From RGIG9060 sp045645985 (lineage in GTDB: Bacteria > Spirochaetota > Spirochaetia > Treponematales > Treponemataceae), in assembly GCA_045645985.1 (NCBI GenBank), contig JAZRJV010000037.1:12042-76041 (forward strand): DNA of 64,000 nt, in the 5' to 3' direction. Below are positions 51,323 through 58,999 of this stretch, one piece after another. Position 1 is the first letter of the stretch, and each line of letters starts with the position of its first letter. Under the pieces are notes generated by a model. It searched no databases and was not told where the DNA came from. It worked only from the letters and a program-made list of their open reading frames with translations. The position numbers were made by a program, and so were the translations under genes.

Positions 51323-52970
51323 TATCATCCACATCAATATTACAAGCAGCAGGAACTTTTGGAAGCCCAGGCATTGTCATAATATCACCTGAAAGAGCAA
51401 CCACAAAACCTGCCCCAGCATAAAGTTGAACATCACGAACAGGGAAAGCATAATCACTTGGAGCACCAACTAAAGTTTTATCGTGAGAAATTGAATTTTG
51501 AGTTTTTGCCATACAAATTGGAAGATTTCCGTAACCAGCTTCTGTAAATGAAGCAAGTTTTTTCAAAGCTGTACTTGAAAACTCAACATGACTTGCCCGA
51601 TATATTTTTGTAGCAAGAGTTTCGATTTTTTCTTTTAGAGGCATTTCAAGTGAATACAAAAATTTGAAGTTAGATTTTTCGTTTTCAACGATATTTACAA
51701 CTTCTTTTGCAAGACTTTCAGCCCCAAGTCCGCCTTTTTCCCAACCTTCTGTAATGCAAACTTTTGAGCCAAGTTCGTTACACATATCAACAAGAAGTGA
51801 AGTTTCTTCATCTGTGTCTGTGATGAATTTATTTACAGCCACAACAACTGGAACTCCAAAGTTTTTCATATTCTGGATATGAACTTTTAAGTTTTCAAAA
51901 CCTTTTTTCAAAGCATCAATGTTAGGATTTGCTAAATCTGTTTTTTTAACGCCACCGTGCATTTTTAAAGCACGAATTGTAGCAACAATTACAACACAAG
52001 ATGGTTCAATTCCTGATAAACGACATTTTATATCCATGAATTTTTCTGCACCTAAATCTGCGGCAAATCCTGCTTCTGTAACGACAAAATCCGCCAAAGA
52101 TTTTGCACAGAAAGTTGCATTGATACTGTTACATCCGTGAGCAATATTTGCAAATGGTCCACCATGAACAAAGGCTGGTGTTTTTTCCAAAGTTTGAACA
52201 AGATTTGGTCGAATTGCGTCTTTTAACAAGGCTGCAACTGCCCCAGTACAATTCAATTCTGAAAATTTTACCATTCGCTTGTCGGAAGTATATCCGATAA
52301 CGATATTATCAATTCTTTCTTTTAAATCTGTTATTGTTTTTGAAAGACAGATGATTGCCATAATTTCACTGGCAACTGCGATTGAAAATTGCTGTTCACG
52401 AGGAACGCCTTCTACACTTCCCCCAAGTCCGATAATTGTGTTTCGTAAAACTCTATCGTTTAGGTCAACACAGCGTTTCCAGCTTACAGTTCGTGGGTCA
52501 ATGTTAAGAGGATTTCCCTGATGAATTGAGTTATCAATTAATGATGCAATCAAGTTTGTTGCAATAGAAATAGCGTGAATATCACCTGTAAAATGAAGAT
52601 TGATATCTTCCATAGGAACGATTTGAGCATATCCACCACCACAAGCGCCACCTTTTACACCAAAACATGGACCAAGAGATGGTTCGCGCAAAGCGATAAT
52701 TGCTTTTTTTCCGATACGATTCAATCCGTCAGCCAATCCGATAGAAACAGTTGATTTTCCTTCCCCAGCCGGAGTTGGAGTAATTGCTGTTACAAGAACA
52801 ACTTTTCCACCGTCTTTTTTTTGCTGAAGTTCTTTTAATTTTGAAAAACTGATTTTTGCCTTGTAATCTCCGTACAATTCTAAATCATCTGAATTTAAAC
52901 CGATTTTTTGAGCAACATCGGCAATTTTATCCATTTTATTTTTTTGTGCAATTTCAATATCTGTCAACAT
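51297..52970 (-). CDS. fhs: Formate-tetrahydrofolate ligase
   Basis: 557 residues, normal. The nucleotide loop TPTPAGEGKSTVSIGLADGL (about 62-81) and CFGVKGGACGGGYAQIVPMEDINLHFTGD are signature. It activates formate onto tetrahydrofolate. In a fermenting treponeme it can serve purine synthesis or an acetogenic branch. ATG is 6 nt after TGA-TAAAAT, an extended -10, so the mRNA is probably leaderless. Co-directional overlap with the peptidase gene. Confidence 0.97.
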   Translation of the reverse strand: MLTDIEIAQKNKMDKIADVAQKIGLNSDDLELYGDYKAKISFSKLKELQQKKDGGKVVLVTAITPTPAGEGKSTVSIGLADGLNRIGKKAIIALREPSLGPCFGVKGGACGGGYAQIVPMEDINLHFTGDIHAISIATNLIASLIDNSIHQGNPLNIDPRTVSWKRCVDLNDRVLRNTIIGLGGSVEGVPREQQFSIAVASEIMAIICLSKTITDLKERIDNIVIGYTSDKRMVKFSELNCTGAVAALLKDAIRPNLVQTLEKTPAFVHGGPFANIAHGCNSINATFCAKSLADFVVTEAGFAADLGAEKFMDIKCRLSGIEPSCVVIVATIRALKMHGGVKKTDLANPNIDALKKGFENLKVHIQNMKNFGVPVVVAVNKFITDTDEETSLLVDMCNELGSKVCITEGWEKGGLGAESLAKEVVNIVENEKSNFKFLYSLEMPLKEKIETLATKIYRASHVEFSSTALKKLASFTEAGYGNLPICMAKTQNSISHDKTLVGAPSDYAFPVRDVQLYAGAGFVVALSGDIMTMPGLPKVPAACNIDVDDNGVISGLF

Positions 52971-53432
52971 ACTATAATTTTATCACAGGTTAAGCAAAAC
53001 ATCTAGATAAAATTTATACTAATTTTCGTAAAAGAAAGTAAGATTAGTTTTGTAGGTAAAAATTCATACCAAAAACACATAAAATTTTTACTAGCAAATA
53101 TTTTTAAAAAATGCTCTCAGCCAAAAATGCTCCACGACCTGCTAGTTCCTCGCTGTGCTCGTCAATGCAGGTGTGTTTCATTTTTTACTTACGCATTTTT
53201 TTACATATTTTCAATTTAAATTATTTTGTGTTTTTGCATTTGATTTTTTAATAACACAATTTTTACTTTCTGTTGGGAATTTAGTTTGTGTAAATTTTTT
53301 CTAGCGTTTTTATGAGGAAGGGAAAGGAAAGTATTTTTGTAAAATTCCCCCGTTCTATTTGACCTACTTTACTATTTCTGTAAAACTTGCTAGACTTGTT
53401 CATTGAAACTTTTTTAAATCAAGGAAAATTTT
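52971..53432. other. 462-bp AT-rich intergenic region with one GC-richer inverted repeat
   Basis: No credible gene. Around 53133-53172 is an insert richer in GC than its surroundings, bounded by ACCTGC and GCAGGT (inverted, about 24 nt apart) with CTCGCTGTGCTCG between them. A TTGACC (53360-53365) with TAAAAC 16 nt on may be the guaB promoter. The guaB ribosome site AAGGA lies just before 53433. Confidence 0.5.
52977..52985 (-). promoter_or_regulatory. fhs: Extended -10 promoter of fhs, leaderless type
   Basis: Minus strand TGA-TAAAAT (52977-52985), then 6 nt (TATAGT) to the ATG at 52970. No clear -35. Confidence 0.45.
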
Positions 53433-54935
53433 ATGGCTTATTATTTTGAAGAACCTTCACACACTTTTGGAGAGTATTTATTAGTTCCTGGATATTCATC
53501 AGCAGAATGTATTCCTGCAAATGTAGATTTAAAAACACCGCTTGTTAAGTTCAAAAAAGGTGAAAAACCTTCCCTTACAATGAATATTCCTTTGGTTTCT
53601 GCCATTATGCAGTCAGTTTCTGACGATAAACTTGCAATCGCACTTGCTAAAGAAGGAGGAATTTCTTTCATCTACGGTTCTCAATCAATCGAAGACCAAG
53701 CTGCAATGGTTGCAAGAGTAAAAGGTCATAAAGCAGGATTTGTAACTTCAGATTCAAATATCAAACCTGACCAAACTTTAGCCGAAGTTCTTGCTCTTAA
53801 AGAAAAAACAGGGCATTCAACTGTTGCTGTAACAGAAGACGGAACTGCAAACGGAAAACTTTGTGGTATCATCACAAGTAGAGATTTCAGAATCAATCAC
53901 ACACCAACTGATGCAAAAGTTCGTGACTATATGACACCTTTCAAAGACTTGATTACAGGACAAGATGGAATCACTTTATCAGAAGCAAACGAACTTATCT
54001 GGAAACATAAATTAAATTCACTTCCTATCATTGATAAAGATGGAAATATGAAATACATGGTTTTCAGAAAAGACTATGCAACACACGAAGCTTATCCACT
54101 AGAAAACTTGGATTCAAAACAACGCTACATCGTAGGTGCAGGTATCAACACTCGCGATTATATGGAAAGAGTTCCTGCTCTTTTGAACGCTGGAGTTGAT
54201 GTTCTTTGTTTGGATTCTTCAGAAGGATTTACAGAATGGCAACGCAGAGCTTTACAAGATATTCACAAAAATTTTGGCGACAATGTAAAAGTTGGAGCTG
54301 GAAATGTTGTTGACCGAGATGGATTTATGTTCTTGGCAGAAGCTGGTGCTGACTTTGTAAAAATCGGTATCGGTGGTGGTTCTATCTGTATCACTCGTGA
54401 ACAAAAAGGTATCGGTCGCGGACAAGCAACTGCAACAATCGAAGTTGCAAAAGCTCGTGATGAATATTACGCAAAAACTGGTATTTATATCCCAATTTGT
54501 TCAGACGGTGGAATCGTTCACGATTATCACATGACACTTGCTCTTGCAATGGGTGCTGATTTTATCATGTTGGGAAGATATTTTGCTCGTTTTGACGAAA
54601 GTCCAACAAACAAACTCATCGTAAACGGAAATTATGTAAAAGAATACTGGGGCGAAGGTTCAAATCGTGCTCGTAACTGGCAACGCTACGATATGGGTGG
54701 AGCTTCAAAACTTTCTTTTGAAGAAGGTGTTGATTCTTATGTTCCTTACGCAGGTAGATTACACGACAATGTAAATATGAGTATGAGCAAAATTCGTCAC
54801 ACAATGTGTAACTGTGGAGCAATGTCTATCCCAGAATTACAAGAAAAAGCAAAAATTACTTTGGTTTCACAAGCATCTATCGCTGAAGGTTCAGCACACG
54901 ATGTTGTTGTAAAATCAACTTCAATTCAATCATAA
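53433..54935 (+). CDS. guaB: IMP dehydrogenase
   Basis: 500 residues. Two CBS domains interrupt the TIM barrel between residues about 95 and 215. The catalytic loop GGGSICITREQKGIGRGQ has nucleophile C319. SDGGIVHDYHMTLALAMGADFIMLG is the phosphate site. A C-terminal CNCGAMSI segment is unusual but plausible. Oxidises IMP to XMP for GMP synthesis. Followed by a terminator. Confidence 0.95.
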   Translation: MAYYFEEPSHTFGEYLLVPGYSSAECIPANVDLKTPLVKFKKGEKPSLTMNIPLVSAIMQSVSDDKLAIALAKEGGISFIYGSQSIEDQAAMVARVKGHKAGFVTSDSNIKPDQTLAEVLALKEKTGHSTVAVTEDGTANGKLCGIITSRDFRINHTPTDAKVRDYMTPFKDLITGQDGITLSEANELIWKHKLNSLPIIDKDGNMKYMVFRKDYATHEAYPLENLDSKQRYIVGAGINTRDYMERVPALLNAGVDVLCLDSSEGFTEWQRRALQDIHKNFGDNVKVGAGNVVDRDGFMFLAEAGADFVKIGIGGGSICITREQKGIGRGQATATIEVAKARDEYYAKTGIYIPICSDGGIVHDYHMTLALAMGADFIMLGRYFARFDESPTNKLIVNGNYVKEYWGEGSNRARNWQRYDMGGASKLSFEEGVDSYVPYAGRLHDNVNMSMSKIRHTMCNCGAMSIPELQEKAKITLVSQASIAEGSAHDVVVKSTSIQS

Positions 54936-54965
54936 ATTGTAATCGAAAATAAATTCGATAAAAAA

Positions 54966-55006
54966 AGGTTTTTGACAAAGTGATAAATTCACTAAATCAA
55001 AAACCT
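54966..55006 (+). terminator. Terminator of guaB
   Basis: AGGTTTTTGA (54966-54975) pairs with TCAAAAACCT (54997-55006); an inner AGTGA/TCACT stem extends it. A T-containing tract follows. The opposite strand also has the convergent ACT gene. Confidence 0.8.
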
Positions 55007-55030
55007 ATTTCATTTTAAACCTAAATTTCT

Positions 55031-55417
55031 TTATTTAAGAACTTCAAGACCTTTTTGAGGATCTTCAACTTTGAAAATGATAATTGCTGTATCGCCTGTT
55101 TTTTCAAGTGAAGCATAAAGATATTCGATGTTGATATCGTTTTTTTCAAAAAGTTGCATTACATCATACAAACTTCCAACTTTATCATTGATAGTTACAG
55201 CCAAAACATCTGTTGTTCTTGTTGTAAATTTTGCATCAGAAAGAAGTTTTAATGCTTTATCAGATTCATCTGTAATAATTCTTAAAATTCCAAAGTCAGC
55301 AGTATCTGCAATCATCAATGCTTTAAGATTAACTCCGCCTTCTTTCAAAATTCTTGTAACATCAGCAATTCTTCCAGCTGTGTTTTCCAAAAAAACAGAA
55401 ATTTGTTTAATAATCAT
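55031..55417 (-). CDS. Tandem ACT-domain protein
   Basis: 128 residues made of two ACT domains (about 1-65 and 70-128); ISVFLENTAGRIADVTRILKEGGVN and INDKVGSLYDVMQLFEKNDIN show the βαβ pattern. It likely binds an amino acid and is regularly encoded beside phenylacetate-CoA-ligase-like genes. GGAAGG ribosome site. Last of the four-gene operon. Confidence 0.85.
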   Translation of the reverse strand: MIIKQISVFLENTAGRIADVTRILKEGGVNLKALMIADTADFGILRIITDESDKALKLLSDAKFTTRTTDVLAVTINDKVGSLYDVMQLFEKNDINIEYLYASLEKTGDTAIIIFKVEDPQKGLEVLK

Positions 55418-55444
55418 ATTTACCTTCCTATTAATCTAAATAAA

Positions 55445-56749
55445 TTATAATTTTCGATTATCGATTACGCGTTTTGCTTTTCCTGTTGAGCGTTCAATAG
55501 ATTTTGGTTCAACAAGTTTTATTTTAAGCATAATACCTAACTTGCTCTTCATCACAGAAGCGATGGTATTTCTTAAAGCTTCCATGCCTTTTGTTTCGTC
55601 AGTAAATTGTTCTGCACTTACTTCAACATGAAGTTCAGCTTCGTCAAGGTGAGTTTCTTCGTTTCGGTTAACAACGATTAAGTAATTTGGTTCAACACCT
55701 TGAATATCAACTAATGCGTTTTCAATTTGACTTGGGAAAACATTTACACCGCGAATGATAAGCATATCGTCTGTTCGTCCAAACAAGCGATGGATTTTTC
55801 GAGTTGTTCGTCCACAAGAACAAGGTTCTGTCATGATATAAGTAATATCTCTTGTTCTGTATCGAATAAGAGGAGTTCCTTCTTTTGTAATAGTTGTAAT
55901 TACAAGTTCACCTTTTTGTCCATCTGGAACAGGTTGTTCAGTTTCAGGGTCGATAATTTCTGGGAACCATAAATCTTCGTTTACATGCATTCCGTTTTGA
56001 GCTTCACATTCAAAAGCAACTCCCGGACCTGTAATTTCAGTTAAACCGTAAATATCGTAAGCTTTAATCCCCCAAGCAGTTTCGATTTGATTACGCATTC
56101 CTTCTGACCAAGGTTCAGCACCTAAACAAGCAGCTCGTAATGAAAAATCTTTTACATCAACGCCCATTTCTTTTGCTTGTTCTGCCATATACATTGCGTA
56201 AGATGGAGTACAAGTAAAAAGATTTGATTTAAAATCTCTCATCAACATAAGTTGTTTTTGAGTATTTCCAGAAGAAATAGGAACTACTGTTGCACCAAGC
56301 TTTCTTGAACCATGATGAACTCCCATTCCACCTGTAAAAAGTCCGTAACCGTAGGCATTTTGAATTGTATCATTGTGTGTAGCGCCAGCACCTGATAAAG
56401 TTCTTGCCATACCTTCAGCCCAGTCATCTAAGTCTTTTGCTGTGTAAGCGTCAACTACAGGAGTTCCAGTTGTTCCAGAAGACATGTGAATTTCTACAAT
56501 TTCAGATTGAGGAACAGCTAAAAGTCCATAAGGATAGGTATCTCGTAAATCAGTCTTTGTTGTAAAAGGCAATTTGCTGATATCTGACAAACACTTGATA
56601 TCTGAAGGTTTAATTCCAGCTTTATCAAGTTTTTCTTTGTAAAATGGAACAGTATTATAAACTCGTTCCACGAGATTCTTGAGTCGTGCAAATTGCAAGG
56701 CTCTAAGAGAATCTACATTCATACATTCATGCTCTGGATTCCAAATCAT
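55445..56749 (-). CDS. Phenylacetate-CoA ligase-like AMP-forming enzyme
   Basis: 434 residues, normal for PaaK. MSSGTTGTPVVDAYT is the ATP loop, YDIYGLTEITGPGV the A4/A5 region, and YRTRDITY plus the ending IERSTGKAKRVIDNR hold the hinge and catalytic Lys. Activates an aryl acid with ATP to aryl-AMP, then CoA thioester. In anaerobes such enzymes work with aromatic amino acid degradation. 27 nt before the ACT gene, 2 nt after the radical SAM gene. Substrate unknown. Confidence 0.88.
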   Translation of the reverse strand: MIWNPEHECMNVDSLRALQFARLKNLVERVYNTVPFYKEKLDKAGIKPSDIKCLSDISKLPFTTKTDLRDTYPYGLLAVPQSEIVEIHMSSGTTGTPVVDAYTAKDLDDWAEGMARTLSGAGATHNDTIQNAYGYGLFTGGMGVHHGSRKLGATVVPISSGNTQKQLMLMRDFKSNLFTCTPSYAMYMAEQAKEMGVDVKDFSLRAACLGAEPWSEGMRNQIETAWGIKAYDIYGLTEITGPGVAFECEAQNGMHVNEDLWFPEIIDPETEQPVPDGQKGELVITTITKEGTPLIRYRTRDITYIMTEPCSCGRTTRKIHRLFGRTDDMLIIRGVNVFPSQIENALVDIQGVEPNYLIVVNRNEETHLDEAELHVEVSAEQFTDETKGMEALRNTIASVMKSKLGIMLKIKLVEPKSIERSTGKAKRVIDNRKL

Positions 56750-56751
56750 AA

Positions 56752-57945
56752 TTAATATCCTTTTATTTTTTTACCGAATAGCATATTTTGATAACAGCGT
56801 AAACAGCCAGGGAAAATTCCACCTTCACACTCGCTAATTGCTCGACGGAACTTATTAGCTCTCTCGCCGTTATAAATTTCTTTAAATGATTGTTCTTTAA
56901 TATTTCCAAGTGGATATTCTGAATAGTCAGCACAGAAACAAACATCACCATTATAGTTGATATTTGCCTGACACCAAGGAACGATACAATGATTTCTAAC
57001 AGGAACTTCAAGTTTTGAATAATATTCGTGTGTTTTTTCTGGATTCAATGCTGGAACTGTAATTGATAAATATCCGTAGTCTGTGCTGTGAATTGTATCC
57101 AAAATTTGATGAAGTTCTGCACCGTCGATATTTTCGTTGTAGCCAGTATTGTAACCTTCCAAACAGTAAATATCTGTTCCAAGTTTTTCTTTGAAGTAAG
57201 CTTTATGTTTTGCAAAAATTTCATCGTTTGTGTATGTACCAAGATTGTACATGTGTAAGTCGATTTCTAAATCCTTACAAGCAACTGCTAAATCTGCCAA
57301 ACTTTTGTAGTTTTTATTTGTAACAGTTGTAACAACACCCATAATAGGTAAAGTTGAACCTTGTTTTTTCTTTTCACGATTGATTGCTTCAAATCCTTTA
57401 ATAACTCTGTCGTAACTTCCAGGACCGCGCATTTCGTCGTTTACATCTTTGAAAGCATCCAAACTTACAAAAATAACATTCCATTTATCTTTTACAATTT
57501 GTTCAGCATATTTTTCTAGCAAAGTTCCGTTTGTATTGATAGAACAGAAACTTCCTTTAGATTGAATATAACGAACAAGTTCAAATAAATCTGGATAAAG
57601 GAAAGGTTCTCCTCCCCAAAGATAATAAACAGGCTTTTTCTCTGCCAATTCATCAACCATTTTTTTGTATGTTTCAACTGGAACGATTGATTTAGCTTCG
57701 TTTGCGGCAAATTCACCTTTCAAAACACCTTTATCTCCCCGTTGCCCACACATAACACAACGAAGATTACACAAAGGAGTTAACTTCATGTAGATAAGAC
57801 AAAAGTTTTTCATGTGGTCGTAATTTTCATAATGGCGTTTCATCAATTTTGTTCTTTCCATTTTGAAAAATCCACGAGCCATTTTAAAAGCAAGACCTAA
57901 GTTTTTGTGTAAAAGCATAGGAACAACTGACATATTAAATTTCAT
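56752..57945 (-). CDS. Radical SAM/SPASM-domain protein
   Basis: 397 residues. The SAM cluster motif is C59, C63, C66 (CNLRCVMC). YYLWGGEPFLYPDL and INTNGTLL are the barrel strands. A C-terminal SPASM-like set of cysteines (CIVPWCQ, CFCADYS, CEGG, CLRCY) can hold one or two more [4Fe-4S] clusters. Family members modify peptides or small molecules. An N-terminal basic, amphipathic segment (about 1-47) is not part of the barrel. Part of a four-gene unit; no obvious precursor peptide is next to it. Confidence 0.88.
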   Translation of the reverse strand: MKFNMSVVPMLLHKNLGLAFKMARGFFKMERTKLMKRHYENYDHMKNFCLIYMKLTPLCNLRCVMCGQRGDKGVLKGEFAANEAKSIVPVETYKKMVDELAEKKPVYYLWGGEPFLYPDLFELVRYIQSKGSFCSINTNGTLLEKYAEQIVKDKWNVIFVSLDAFKDVNDEMRGPGSYDRVIKGFEAINREKKKQGSTLPIMGVVTTVTNKNYKSLADLAVACKDLEIDLHMYNLGTYTNDEIFAKHKAYFKEKLGTDIYCLEGYNTGYNENIDGAELHQILDTIHSTDYGYLSITVPALNPEKTHEYYSKLEVPVRNHCIVPWCQANINYNGDVCFCADYSEYPLGNIKEQSFKEIYNGERANKFRRAISECEGGIFPGCLRCYQNMLFGKKIKGY

Positions 57946-57966
57946 ATTTTCAACCTTAAATTAAAT

Positions 57967-58770
57967 TTATTTTGTTAATGATGCTAAAGACTTTGACAAA
58001 GTCCATGCTAAAAAGTTCTTTGGAATTAAGCCTGAAAAGAATGCCGCAATTTTGTTTGTAAAACCAGCTCGAACATAAGAGCGTTTTTTCAAAACTGATT
58101 TTACAGCAACTTTTGCAACAGCTTCTGCTGTCATTCCATTTTTATAAGAAAACTTCTTATATTTTTCACTTTGGATTCCACAATTTGCATCAAATTCAGT
58201 TCGAATGTATCCTGGTTGAACACAAGTTACATTTACACCGAATTTTGAAAGTTCGTGTCGCAAAGCAAGTGAATAATTTAAAACATAAGATTTACTTGCG
58301 GCATAAGACGCAAACATTGGAGTTGGCTGATTTCCTGCAATAGAACCGATGTTCAAAATTGAACCTGATTTATTTTCTTGCATTTGTTTGCCAAAAACTG
58401 CACACATTTGAGTTAAAGCAATAATATTTAAGTTAAGCATTGGCAAAACTTTTTCGCCTAATTCAACACTTGAACCAAAAAGTCCACAACCTGCATTATT
58501 GATAAGTAAATCTATAACTACATTATTTTCTTTGCAAAAATCAGAAACTTTTACACTTGCATTTTCGCTAGCTAAATCGATAGAAAAAGTTTTTACATTT
58601 ACAGAATTTGCATCTGTAAGTTCGTTGCTTAAATCAACAAGTTTATTTTCTGAACGAGCAACTAAAACTAAGTTCCAGCCTTTCCCTGCTAAGATTTTAG
58701 CAATTTCCTTTCCTACACCACCAGAAGCTCCAGTAACAAGAGCCCATTTATTTTCATTTGAATTTTTCAT
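57967..58770 (-). CDS. Short-chain dehydrogenase/reductase
   Basis: 267 residues. TGASGGVGKEIA (Rossmann), NNAG, and the catalytic Y-K pair in YAASKSYVLNYS are present with GSIAG serine. An extra hydrophobic C-terminus (KIAAFFSGLIPKNFLAWTLS) could bind the membrane. The ATG at 58770 is 10 nt after TATAAT; a GTG at 58776 is the alternative. First gene of the operon. Substrate unknown. Confidence 0.88.
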   Translation of the reverse strand: MKNSNENKWALVTGASGGVGKEIAKILAGKGWNLVLVARSENKLVDLSNELTDANSVNVKTFSIDLASENASVKVSDFCKENNVVIDLLINNAGCGLFGSSVELGEKVLPMLNLNIIALTQMCAVFGKQMQENKSGSILNIGSIAGNQPTPMFASYAASKSYVLNYSLALRHELSKFGVNVTCVQPGYIRTEFDANCGIQSEKYKKFSYKNGMTAEAVAKVAVKSVLKKRSYVRAGFTNKIAAFFSGLIPKNFLAWTLSKSLASLTK

Positions 58771-58780
58771 AAGCACAAAT

Positions 58781-58789
58781 ATTATATCA
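58781..58789 (-). promoter_or_regulatory. Extended -10 promoter of the SDR operon, near-leaderless
   Basis: Minus strand TGA-TATAAT (58781-58789). The ATG at 58770 is 10 nt past the -10 box with no Shine-Dalgarno. Confidence 0.5.
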
Positions 58790-58865
58790 CATTTTGCTTT
58801 TTTTTGCTACTATTTGAAGTAATGTATTCAGATGTAACTAAATGTTACTAAATGTCATCTACCAC

Positions 58866-58894
58866 TTGAATATATCCCCATAATTTTATAGAAT
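58866..58894 (+). promoter_or_regulatory. fusA: Promoter of fusA
   Basis: TTGAAT (58866-58871), 17 nt, TAGAAT (58889-58894). The leader of about 100 nt holds a small hairpin, CGCT-AAAA-AGCG. Just upstream GTAAC-TAAAT-GTTAC (58834-58848) is an inverted repeat. Confidence 0.6.
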
Positions 58895-58999
58895 AAAGAG
58901 AATAATTTTAATTCAATGCAGAAAGATTTTAGAACTAGAAAATTCTATCGCTAAAAAGCGTAACTGCAGAAAATATTTTTTTTGAGAGGTACAAACAGT

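Noticed and set aside
58982..58999. TTG start for EF-G
   Set aside because: The frame would contain the ribosome site GAGAGG; ATG at 59000 gives the canonical N-terminus.
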